Shown: positions 5,073-11,727 of the stretch, in pieces | Layout: each line of letters begins with the position of its first letter | Position numbering within the stretch: the first letter of the stretch is position 1 | Source of the DNA: Chloroflexota bacterium | GTDB taxonomy: Bacteria; Chloroflexota; Limnocylindria; Limnocylindrales; CSP1-4 | NCBI GenBank assembly: GCA_025935655.1 | Contig: JAICUV010000095.1 | Location: forward strand, 1-11,806 | DNA: 11,806 nt | Reading direction: 5' to 3' | Notes under the pieces: generated by a model | Databases searched by the model: none | Seen by the model: only the letters and a program-made list of their open reading frames with translations | What the model was told of the DNA's origin: nothing | Made by a program: the position numbers and the translations under genes

Positions 5073-6893
5073 TCAGGGCGCGACGGCCTGCCCGTCGACG
5101 AAGCTGTCCAGGACGAGCCACGCGGCGCCGATCGCCCCGTTGGTGCCGGTCGTCCAGGTCGCATCGCGGCCGTCGACGACGACCGCCGCGCTGTCGCCGA
5201 CCGCGCTCGCCGAGCCGCCCTCGACGCGGATCGCGGTGCCCACGTCGATGCCCGCGGCCACGGCCGTCTCGTGCGCCGCCTCGGCGAGCTGGAACAGCTG
5301 CGGCCACAGCTGGTCCGGCAGGAGTCGGGGCTCCACCGCGAGCCCGCTCACCAGCGAGAGGCCCGGCAGGGTCGTCACGCCCGTGGCGTCCTCGATCGCG
5401 CCCGCCTCGACGTCGGCGGCGTTGGGCTGCGCGACGAGCGTGGTGCCCGCCGCGGCAGCCGCGGCATCATCCATCAGGAGGGTGGCGCCGTCGGTCTCCC
5501 ATCGGGCACGGGCCGCCGTCCAGGCGCCGCTCTCCAGCAGCTGCCCGTTGACGAGCGATCGATCCCGCCCGGTCACGACGATGCCGGTCGCCTCAGCGAT
5601 CGCCGCCACCGCGTCCGCGGTCTTCGTCCGCGAGTCGAGGGCGAACCAGCTCACCGACGCGACCGACGGCGCGAGCGCGGCCGCGATCGCCTTCGCGTCC
5701 GCCTGGGCGATGCCGCTCTTGTCGTAGCCGGCGGCGAGCACGACGATCCGTGCGCCGGAGCCGCCCGCGTCGGCCAGGAACGCCTGGCCCACGGTGCCCG
5801 CCGGGTCGGCGAGGATGCCGCCCGAGAGGAACAGCGGGCCCGCGCCCGCCCCGGTGGAGAACGTCGGATACGCGCGGCCGTCGATCGACGGCATGGCGAT
5901 CGGGGTGCCGAATTGGCTGGGCGTCATCGTCCCAAACTCGAACCCCGATCCCGGCGGCAACAGGTGCAGCGCGACGTGGCGGACCGCGAGCGTCTCGTTG
6001 GGCCCGCCCCACGTCGCGGTCGCCGTGTAGGCCGCAGGATCGATGACGTACCCGAGCGTGTCACCGGTCACGTCGTCCAGGTGGAAGTAGTCGGTGACGA
6101 CGGCGCCGGTCGCCGCATCCATTCCGAGCACCGGCTTGCGCGTCGCCATGGCCACGTTGAGGGACCGGCCGGTCCGTCCGTACTCGAACACGTGCTGGTC
6201 CGTGATGAGGTTCGGGAAGCCGAAGGCGAGCCCGCCCTGGCAGTCCGTCGGGCCGCTGTCGTAGCAGACCTGCACGGCGCCCTGGCGCATGGACTCGGCG
6301 GGGCCGTTGCTGTCGTAGTACCCGTTGATCATGTCCCGTGACTGGACCGCGTCCCCGGCGCTGTTGCCGCCGAACACCGCGCCTGCGTCGTAGGCCGCTG
6401 CCATCGCGTCCTCGAGCGCGGTGTCGTGGACCACGTTCATCGCCACGGTCTGGTCGCCGCCGAGCACGTACATCCCGTCCAGGTCCGGCCCGAAGTACGG
6501 CGCCGGGTCGAAGGCGACGGCGTCGGAGCGAACGAGCACGGGCACGAGCTGCACGGTGCACGTCTGGCCGCCGAGCTTGACGGCGTTGCACGCGGTCTCC
6601 ACCTGGCCGCGGCGGTTGTCCGCCAGCGTGAGGTTCTTCTTGCGCTCGCTCTTGGTCGTCCCATCGGCGCTCAGCGAGTAGGTGATCGGGATCACCAGGA
6701 TGTGGACGTCGCTGTCCTCGGAGCGGACGGCGGCCTCCCGGGCGAACAGCTGGAGGGTGTCTGCCTGGTAGTCGGAGCCGATCGGCACGAGCGTCCGCGT
6801 GGGCGTCGCCGTCGCCCCGGGCGCCGAGACGGCGACGAGGAGGCCCGTAACGAGGCCGAGACCGAGGAACCGCCGGATGCCGCTCGAGCGCAT
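5073..6893 (-). CDS. Secreted cyanophycinase-like (peptidase S51) protein with a second, degenerate S51 domain
   Basis: This 606-residue protein has a Sec signal peptide (1-29, probable cleavage after ATA). The first half (30-300) carries the cyanophycinase/S51 signature in order: GGDQTVAMNVV (145-155); GGNSAGDAV (175-183) with nucleophile candidate Ser178, where the family usually has GTSAGA; then ITDQHVFEYGRTGR (230-243), which contains the DQH element, and LGMDAATGAVV, where the usual Glu of GIDE is absent. Known S51 enzymes cleave cyanophycin or aspartyl dipeptides. The second half repeats the fold: LFLSGG (354-359), ARIVVLAAG (381-389), TGRDRSLVNG (441-450) in place of GGDQ, MDDAAAAAAG (474-483) in place of the Ser loop, and AVEPRL in place of DQH. 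It is therefore probably non-catalytic. The ATG has GGAG 5 nt upstream. The substrate is unknown; cyanophycin is one possibility. Confidence 0.85.
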   Translation of the reverse strand: MRSSGIRRFLGLGLVTGLLVAVSAPGATATPTRTLVPIGSDYQADTLQLFAREAAVRSEDSDVHILVIPITYSLSADGTTKSERKKNLTLADNRRGQVETACNAVKLGGQTCTVQLVPVLVRSDAVAFDPAPYFGPDLDGMYVLGGDQTVAMNVVHDTALEDAMAAAYDAGAVFGGNSAGDAVQSRDMINGYYDSNGPAESMRQGAVQVCYDSGPTDCQGGLAFGFPNLITDQHVFEYGRTGRSLNVAMATRKPVLGMDAATGAVVTDYFHLDDVTGDTLGYVIDPAAYTATATWGGPNETLAVRHVALHLLPPGSGFEFGTMTPSQFGTPIAMPSIDGRAYPTFSTGAGAGPLFLSGGILADPAGTVGQAFLADAGGSGARIVVLAAGYDKSGIAQADAKAIAAALAPSVASVSWFALDSRTKTADAVAAIAEATGIVVTGRDRSLVNGQLLESGAWTAARARWETDGATLLMDDAAAAAAGTTLVAQPNAADVEAGAIEDATGVTTLPGLSLVSGLAVEPRLLPDQLWPQLFQLAEAAHETAVAAGIDVGTAIRVEGGSASAVGDSAAVVVDGRDATWTTGTNGAIGAAWLVLDSFVDGQAVAP

Positions 6894-6931
6894 TGGATCT
6901 CCGCGTGGGGTGGAGGTTCAGGGGTCCGGTC

Positions 6932-6937
6932 ATCCTA
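6932..6937 (-). promoter_or_regulatory. Putative -10 element (TAGGAT) of the S51 gene
   Basis: On the minus strand TAGGAT lies 38 nt before the ATG at 6893, leaving room for a short leader with the GGAG ribosome binding site (6899-6902). A weak CTGGCG lies 18 nt further upstream as a possible -35. Confidence 0.4.
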
Positions 6938-6962
6938 GGCCGCGGTCACCGCCCCCGCCAGC

Positions 6963-7012
6963 CCGTTCCGGGACCGGTGCCCGCTCCGTGGTGCGAATCG
7001 ACACCGTTCCGG
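6963..7012. repeat. Two direct copies of CCGTTCCGG in a divergent promoter region
   Basis: CCGTTCCGG occurs at 6963-6971 and 7004-7012, 41 bases start to start, about four helical turns, between the divergent S51 and YibE/F genes. A GGTGC-N6-GCACC inverted repeat (7011-7026) overlaps the second copy. These could be regulator sites, but GC-rich chance is a serious alternative. Confidence 0.25.
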
Positions 7013-7050
7013 TGCGTGCCTGCACCACCCCGGCGTTGGCGCGCGACCGC

Positions 7051-7056
7051 TACCCT
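7051..7056 (+). promoter_or_regulatory. Putative -10 element (TACCCT) of the YibE/F gene
   Basis: TACCCT ends 8 nt before the ATG at 7065, and no Shine-Dalgarno sequence lies between. No good -35 is visible. The arrangement suggests leaderless transcription. Confidence 0.4.
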
Positions 7057-7064
7057 GTCACGCG

Positions 7065-8771
7065 ATGACCGCCACCACCGAGGCGCGGCGCCAGCTCCCG
7101 GTCATCGTGGGGGGCGTCCTCCTCGTCCTCGTGATCATGCTGCTGCCGGACTTCGCGCCGGCGTCTCCGGATGCCAGCGTCCCGGTCGAGGCGTACCACG
7201 GCCGGATCCTGGAGATCGTCCCGGCCGACGGGTCGAACACGGACCAGGGCACGGCGCCGGTGGACACCGCACGGGTCGAGATCATCGAGGGCCCGCGATC
7301 CGGCGACGTCCTCACCGCGTTCATGGAGGGCCCCGGCGGCTCGCAGCTCGTCGCGGACTACAAGCCCGGTGACGAGGTCGTCCTCACGATCACGCAGAGC
7401 GCCTTCGACGCGGAGCCGTACGTCGCCGTCGCGGACCGCTGGCGGATCCTGCCGCTCCAGCTGCTCGTGGCGGTGTTCGCCATCGCGGTCATCGTGGTCG
7501 GCGGCTGGCGTGGTGCACGCGCCCTCGTCGCCCTCGGGCTCACGATGGCGGTGATCCTCAAGATCATCCTGCCGCTCATCCTCCAGGGCGTGCCCCCGCT
7601 GCCGATGGCGGTGTTCGGGGCCACGGGGATCACCGCGGCGACGATCATCCTGACGGAGGGCTGGTCGCGGCCCAGCGGGGCGGCGATCCTGGGCACCGCC
7701 GGCGCGCTGTCCATCGCCGGGCTGCTCGCGGCGGCGACCACGGCCGCGGCCCAGTTCACGTACGTGAGCTCGGACCTCGCGTTCCTCGTGACCCAGGGTG
7801 GCAACGGCCTCGACCTGCGCGGGGTGCTGCTCGCCGCGATCATCCTCGGATCGGTCGGCGTGCTCGACGACGTCACGGTGACCCAGGCCGTCGTCGTGGA
7901 CGAGCTCGCGGATCGCGGATCGCTCCGGGGCCGTCCGCTGTTCGGCAGCGCCCTCGGCATCGGCCGGTCGCACATCGGCGCCACGGTCAACACGCTGTTC
8001 CTCGCGTACGTCGGCGCCTCGCTGCCGCTGCTCGTGATCCTGCTGCTCACCCGCCAGCCGCCGGAGCTGGTGTGGAACAACGAGGAGATCGCGACCGAGA
8101 TCGTCCGGACGCTCGCCGGCAGCCTCGGCATCGTCGCGGCGGTGCCGCTCACCACGCTCGTCGCCACCCTCCTCGTGAGCACGGCCGACAGGAGCCCCGG
8201 CGAGCGACCCGTGTTCCGGGCGCTGCTGCCCGTCGCCGCGATCACGATCGTCGTCGCGGTCCTCGTCGTCGCGACCGCGGTCCTGCCGCGGACGCAGCCC
8301 CAGCGCCAGGCCCTGCCCACCCAGCCGCCGTTCGCCCTCCCGAGCGATGCGGCCGGACCCGGGGCCTCGGACGACGGCGCAGCCGAGAGCGTGGACCCGG
8401 GCGGGGAGCCGGTGCTGGCGGAGCGCGGCGACGCCGTCCCGATTACCGTGGACGGGTCGCCTGTCGGCACCGCTGCCGTCATCGCCTGGTCCGGCGCCGG
8501 GACCGGGACCGGGACCCGGACCGTCACGGTCGAGGTCAGCTACGCGGCGGACGCGGCGTGGCCGATCGACGCACGCGCGTGGGAGCTGCTGACCGCCGAC
8601 GGGACGGAGGTGCCGCTAAAGGCCACGCCCGCCCTGCCGGACACCCTCGCGGCCGGCGAGCAGCGGTCGTTCACCCTGCGCGCGGACACGGACGTGGACC
8701 TCGTCGACGGCTTCGTCGCCTATGCCGGCCCGGGCGACGGCACGTTCGTGTTCCTCGTCGCGCTCGAGTGA
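7065..8771 (+). CDS. YibE/F-family membrane protein with added exported C-terminal domain
   Basis: This 568-residue integral membrane protein starts with one N-terminal span (11-28). An exported segment (30-128) follows, whose GRILEIVPADG and KPGDEVVL pieces resemble the OB-like domain usual in this family. Hydrophobic spans then fall near 129-147, 150-174, 178-196, 205-226, 250-268, 303-328, 350-371 and 386-407. YibE/F hallmarks are GVLDDVTVTQ (265-274) and GRSHIGATVNTLFLAYVGASLPLL (300-323). Family function is not established; a transport role is often proposed. The protein is unusual in continuing past the last span with a low-complexity linker (408-455) and a beta-rich domain (456-568) containing DGTEVPLKATPALPDTLAAGEQRSF, reminiscent of DUF4352-type extracellular domains. 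It is divergent from the S51 gene and converges on the MFS gene with a 12-base gap. Confidence 0.88.
   Translation: MTATTEARRQLPVIVGGVLLVLVIMLLPDFAPASPDASVPVEAYHGRILEIVPADGSNTDQGTAPVDTARVEIIEGPRSGDVLTAFMEGPGGSQLVADYKPGDEVVLTITQSAFDAEPYVAVADRWRILPLQLLVAVFAIAVIVVGGWRGARALVALGLTMAVILKIILPLILQGVPPLPMAVFGATGITAATIILTEGWSRPSGAAILGTAGALSIAGLLAAATTAAAQFTYVSSDLAFLVTQGGNGLDLRGVLLAAIILGSVGVLDDVTVTQAVVVDELADRGSLRGRPLFGSALGIGRSHIGATVNTLFLAYVGASLPLLVILLLTRQPPELVWNNEEIATEIVRTLAGSLGIVAAVPLTTLVATLLVSTADRSPGERPVFRALLPVAAITIVVAVLVVATAVLPRTQPQRQALPTQPPFALPSDAAGPGASDDGAAESVDPGGEPVLAERGDAVPITVDGSPVGTAAVIAWSGAGTGTGTRTVTVEVSYAADAAWPIDARAWELLTADGTEVPLKATPALPDTLAAGEQRSFTLRADTDVDLVDGFVAYAGPGDGTFVFLVALE
8497..8523 (+). 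repeat. Short six-base tandem repeat in the C-terminal domain of the YibE/F protein
   Basis: About four imperfect copies of CCGGGA occur in a row, encoding alternating Gly-Thr between two beta strands (residues about 477-484). The unit is a multiple of three, so copy changes would keep frame and only alter loop length. Confidence 0.5.
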
Positions 8772-8783
8772 GCGGCGCCACCC

Positions 8784-10076
8784 TCAGGCGGGCACCTCGA
8801 CCCGGACCCGTGGCGGGCGGAGGCGCCGCGGGCTGAGGCTCCAGGAGAGCGGCAGCATCGCCAGCCCCACGCCGACGAGCAGCCAGATCGCCGCCCCGAA
8901 GTCCCCTGTCGCGTCGCGCACCGCCCCGAGCGCCGACGGCGCGATCGACGCGAGCAGGTAGCCCACGAGGAACATGAGCGCGGCCGCGCCGCCGACCTCG
9001 CGCGGATCGTCGCTGATGTCCGTCGGCAGGGTGAGCAGCAGCGTGAAGGTCATCCCGAGCCCGGCGCCCAGCAGGGCCGCCCACAGGAAGCCCGGCGCCG
9101 GGGCGATCGCGACCCCCGCGAGGCCGATCGTCGAGGAGCCGGCGGCGGCCGTCAGCATCGCCCGCCTCGAGACGCCGCGTCGGGCGCCCCAGGGCACGCC
9201 GACGATCGCGACGAGGCTCGCCAGGTTCACCGCGGCCGAGAGGATCGCCGCCGTCTGCGAGGTCCATCCACGTTCGATGTACACGGAGGCGAGCCAGGCC
9301 GTCTGCCCGTAGAACAGCCACGACTGGAGCGCGAACAGCAGGCCGATGGCCCACACGACCGGGCGCCGGACCGGCAGCCGCGGCAGCTCGAGGCGGCGCC
9401 GGCGGGGAACGGCCACGCTCCCCTGCCCCGCCGTGGCGCCGGCAACGGGTCGTCGAGGTCGCACGACGACGAGCCAGGTCACGACACAGCCGGTGGACAG
9501 CAGCGAGATCGCGAGCAGGGACCCGCGCCAGCCGCCGAACGCCGACGCGAGCGGCACGGCGAGGGCCGCCCCGATGGCGGCCCCGACGATCGTGCCCGCG
9601 GCGTACGAGGACGTCCCACCGACCATGTGGCCCGGCATCCGGTCGCGCACGAACATCGCCAGGATCGGGCCGATGACCGCGGTCCCGACGCCGATCCCGA
9701 ACGTCGCGAGCAGGACGAGCTCCGCGCCCGGCGCCACGGCGCGCAGCACGCCCGACGCGACCAGGACCGCCACCGACAGCGCGATCCCCGACCGGTTCCC
9801 GAACCAGCCGGCCACCGACGGGCCGACGAGCGCGAAGACCCCCATGCACAGCACGGGGATGGCGGTCAGGAGCCCGAGGAACGCGTGCGACGGCCCGAAC
9901 TCCGCGATCAGCCCGGGCACCAGCGGCCCGATGGCGCTGATCTGCGGTCGGAGCGACAGGGCGACGACGAACAGCGCGCCGACGAGCGCGGCGGACGCGT
10001 CGACGGGCCCGGCGACGGCGCCGGCGCGCGGATCGGGGGTGACGCCGGCGACGGTCGGCTCGGGGGACGCGGTCAT
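8784..10076 (-). CDS. MFS transporter, CynX/NimT (cyanate permease-like) family
   Basis: This 430-residue protein has about twelve hydrophobic spans in two halves, split by a basic cytoplasmic loop (205-238). Features of the CynX/NimT branch are SLRPQISAIGPLVPGL (41-56) in the first helix, GLLTAIPVLCMGVFALVGP (68-86), ALQSWLFYGQTAWLASVYIERGW (249-271) at the start of the second half, and GGAAALMFLVGYLLASIAPSALG (362-384). Characterised relatives are linked to cyanate, nitroimidazole or drug-like substrates, but the branch is broad and no cyanase lies nearby. The hydrophilic N-terminus (1-25) is Ala/Pro-rich. No Shine-Dalgarno sequence precedes the ATG. CATCCT ends 9 nt upstream, and TAGCGT (10096-10101) is a second -10 candidate. 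The lipoprotein gene lies 51 bases upstream on the same strand with a small hairpin between, so co-transcription is uncertain. Confidence 0.88.
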   Translation of the reverse strand: MTASPEPTVAGVTPDPRAGAVAGPVDASAALVGALFVVALSLRPQISAIGPLVPGLIAEFGPSHAFLGLLTAIPVLCMGVFALVGPSVAGWFGNRSGIALSVAVLVASGVLRAVAPGAELVLLATFGIGVGTAVIGPILAMFVRDRMPGHMVGGTSSYAAGTIVGAAIGAALAVPLASAFGGWRGSLLAISLLSTGCVVTWLVVVRPRRPVAGATAGQGSVAVPRRRRLELPRLPVRRPVVWAIGLLFALQSWLFYGQTAWLASVYIERGWTSQTAAILSAAVNLASLVAIVGVPWGARRGVSRRAMLTAAAGSSTIGLAGVAIAPAPGFLWAALLGAGLGMTFTLLLTLPTDISDDPREVGGAAALMFLVGYLLASIAPSALGAVRDATGDFGAAIWLLVGVGLAMLPLSWSLSPRRLRPPRVRVEVPA

Positions 10077-10100
10077 GGGGACCCAAGGATGCCAGACGCT

Positions 10101-10115
10101 ACGCCGCGAAGGCGT
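10101..10115 (-). terminator. Small hairpin between the lipoprotein and MFS genes
   Basis: ACGCC (10101-10105) pairs with GGCGT (10111-10115). Read on the minus strand it is ACGCC-TTCGC-GGCGT, just after the lipoprotein stop codon. Without a T-run it is weak, but it may reduce read-through into the MFS gene. Confidence 0.3.
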
Positions 10116-10127
10116 GCGCGGGAAGGG

Positions 10128-11315
10128 CTACTTGAAGTCGTACGTCCCGATGAACGTCGTGAACAGGGCGCGCGACTCCTTGTTCTGCTTCGTGTAGGCG
10201 TCGAAGCCCACGAAGTACCAGAACGCGCCCTTGATCGCGTAGATCGCCTGGCCGTAGACCTTCTCGCCCGAGGAGGTCCCCCGGAACTCGATCCGGCGTG
10301 CCGGGACGCCGTCCAGCCTGGCCTTCCGGTTCGACGTCACCTTGATGTTCTTGTAGCCGGTGATCGAGCCCAGGTTGCGCACGATCCGCTGCGTGAGGAA
10401 CGAGAGCGTCGTGTTCGTCTGCCGGGCGCGGGACGCGTACACGTACTCCTCGCCGCCGTAGAAGCTGTCCGCGTAGCGGCCCTTGCCCGCCTTGGCGGTC
10501 CACGTCTCCGGGTAGCCCATGCGGTACTGATAGCGGCTGCTGGTGAAGAACTTCCAGATGTCGGTGGGCACGGTCACGGTGATGTCGCCGCCGACCTCGG
10601 TGAAGTCGAAGTCGGCGGTCTTCGCCCCGCTGACCGTCTTCTTCGCGACCTGCTGCTTCCACGTGCTCGCCAGCGTCATCGTGACCGGCACGCCCGCCTC
10701 GGTGACCCACGCGTCGAGGGTGGAGGTGAGCTCGGTGACGCCCTTGGACGCCAGCGCGAGCTCCTTGGGCACCGCGGGGACGGTCGTCGTCTGCAGGTGG
10801 TGGAGCTGGACGCCGCCCTTGTCCTCGACGCCCAGGTCGGTCATGGAGGAGATGCCCCGCAGGACGGCGACGAGCTCCGTGTCGTCCGACGGGCCGAGCT
10901 TCGTCCACACGCCCTTGACCTTGAGGTAGCGCGTGCCGTTGCCGGTGATCGTCTCGGTCGTCGTCGTTGTCTTGCCGACCTTGTCCCGGCGGACGAGGTG
11001 GCTGGTGCGACCGTCGATGTCGACGGAGCCGGTCGTCTTCGTCGTCGCGGAGCCGACCTTCGTGGTCCCCGCGATGCCGACACGCGCGGCGAAGTCGGGG
11101 TTCGCGAACGTGGCAGCGGTGAGCGCGGCGACGTCGGCGGGCTCGGGCGTCGGCGACGGCGTCGCCGAGGGCGCGGCGGCGCTCGCCACGGCCTCCTGCG
11201 AGGTGGCGGGCGTGACGGCGGGCCCGTTCGGGCCGGTGGTCGGGCCGGTGGTCCCGCATGCGGCGATCACGACCGACAGGGCCACGATCATCGCGGCGGT
11301 GCGCAGGCTGCGCAT
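10128..11315 (-). CDS. Two-domain lipoprotein (LppX/LprG-like plus PsbP-like)
   Basis: This 395-residue protein has a lipoprotein signal peptide whose lipobox is IAAC, giving lipidated Cys20. A Thr/Ala/Pro linker (21-60, including ATPSPTPEP) spaces it from the membrane. Residues 62-250 form a beta-rich domain (GTRYLKVKGVWTKL at 127-140, VTMTLASTW at 211-219, FDFTEVGGDITVTVP at 236-250) resembling the LppX/LprAFG fold, which in mycobacteria binds lipids. Residues 255-395 begin YRMGYPETW and continue with SNRKARLDGVPARRIEFRG, resembling PsbP/Mog1-like (DUF1795) domains. Start ATG 11315 is preceded by AGGAGG with a 4-nt spacer, a strong ribosome binding site. Both domain calls are by resemblance only. 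A surface-held ligand-binding or assembly role is possible, and the function is unknown. Confidence 0.82.
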   Translation of the reverse strand: MRSLRTAAMIVALSVVIAACGTTGPTTGPNGPAVTPATSQEAVASAAAPSATPSPTPEPADVAALTAATFANPDFAARVGIAGTTKVGSATTKTTGSVDIDGRTSHLVRRDKVGKTTTTTETITGNGTRYLKVKGVWTKLGPSDDTELVAVLRGISSMTDLGVEDKGGVQLHHLQTTTVPAVPKELALASKGVTELTSTLDAWVTEAGVPVTMTLASTWKQQVAKKTVSGAKTADFDFTEVGGDITVTVPTDIWKFFTSSRYQYRMGYPETWTAKAGKGRYADSFYGGEEYVYASRARQTNTTLSFLTQRIVRNLGSITGYKNIKVTSNRKARLDGVPARRIEFRGTSSGEKVYGQAIYAIKGAFWYFVGFDAYTKQNKESRALFTTFIGTYDFK

Positions 11316-11344
11316 GCTCCCTCCTCATGCTCCCGGTTGGCGGG

Positions 11345-11350
11345 ATGGTA
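11345..11350 (-). promoter_or_regulatory. Putative -10 element (TACCAT) of the lipoprotein gene
   Basis: On the minus strand this is GATACCATC, about 30 nt upstream of the ATG at 11315, followed by AGGAGG (11320-11325). The eight bases ATACCATC also occur at the methyltransferase promoter (4187-4194). No clear -35 is visible. Confidence 0.4.
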
Positions 11351-11396
11351 TCGCGGGCCCGGTGCTGCGGACGGGCCATCCAGCCCCTTGCCGGCG

Positions 11397-11412
11397 TGAC
11401 AGGAGGGTGTCA
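11397..11412. promoter_or_regulatory. Inverted repeat TGACA-N6-TGTCA, possible operator
   Basis: TGACA (11397-11401) and TGTCA (11408-11412) form a perfect 5-bp dyad between the divergent lipoprotein and small-protein genes, 24 bases before the -35 of the latter. Its size suits a dimeric regulator; no regulator gene is visible in the window. Confidence 0.25.
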
Positions 11413-11435
11413 GCGCCCCCGGCGCCGCGTCCCGG

Positions 11436-11464
11436 TTGACGGCCCTCGCGACCGGCGCGACGAT
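11436..11464 (+). promoter_or_regulatory. Sigma-70-type promoter of the 66-aa protein, leaderless
   Basis: TTGACG (11436-11441), a 17-base spacer and GACGAT (11459-11464) form the best housekeeping-type promoter in the window. The -10 ends 6 nt before the ATG at 11471 and there is no Shine-Dalgarno sequence, so the mRNA should begin at or next to the start codon. Confidence 0.6.
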
Positions 11465-11470
11465 CCGCGC

Positions 11471-11671
11471 ATGGACGAGGACGTGGATGCACGCGAGGCG
11501 GCCCGGATCCGCCGCCGCGACCACGACACGGACGCCGAGCGGCGCGACCTCATGCGCCCCGGCATGGGCAAGGTGTTCAAGCAGATCACCGACTCGTGGG
11601 GCGAGAAGGCCGCTCCCCACCAGGATCGTGCGCCGAAGAAGGCTGGCAGGCGCTCCAACAGGCCGCGGTAG
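11471..11671 (+). CDS. Small charged hypothetical protein, 66 aa
   Basis: I do not recognise the family. The ATG at 11471 opens a 66-codon frame directly after a well-formed promoter. The frame also runs open upstream of this ATG, but the promoter position argues for the start used here. The N-terminal half is rich in Asp, Glu and Arg and should be helical (VDAREAARIRRRD at 5-17). A less charged block follows (MRPGMGKVFKQITDSWGEKA at about 28-47), and the tail is basic (KKAGRRSNRPR). There is no signal peptide or membrane span. The layout, a charged helix, then a compact motif, then a basic tail, would suit a small nucleic-acid- or protein-binding accessory factor, but that is speculation. 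It is divergent from the lipoprotein gene. Confidence that it is a gene comes mainly from the promoter and the non-random composition. Confidence 0.6.
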   Translation: MDEDVDAREAARIRRRDHDTDAERRDLMRPGMGKVFKQITDSWGEKAAPHQDRAPKKAGRRSNRPR

Positions 11672-11727
11672 CGTCGTGAGCCCTCGAAACAGCCTCCGCG
11701 ATCAAGGTGAATGATCCGCCACGGAGC

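Noticed and set aside
4289..5551. 420-codon plus-strand open frame
   Set aside because: It overlaps the methyltransferase in another frame and the S51 gene on the opposite strand. Its Arg/Pro/Gly composition shows no domain.
5271..6341. 356-codon plus-strand frame
   Set aside because: It is antisense to the S51 gene, highly Arg-rich and has no recognisable motif.
6875..6893. Twin-arginine (Tat) signal at the S51 N-terminus
   Set aside because: The IRRFLGL sequence lacks the Ser/Thr and the residue spacing of the Tat consensus, so a Sec signal peptide is more likely.
8772..8829. GCGGCGCC/GGCGCCGC inverted repeat at the YibE-MFS convergence as a terminator
   Set aside because: The arms are 42 bases apart and the second lies within MFS coding sequence. 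In GC-rich DNA this is unremarkable.
9627..11399. 590-codon plus-strand open frame
   Set aside because: It is antisense to the MFS and lipoprotein genes, both of which have clear family motifs. The translation is Arg/Asp/Gly-rich, typical of a shadow frame in GC-rich DNA.
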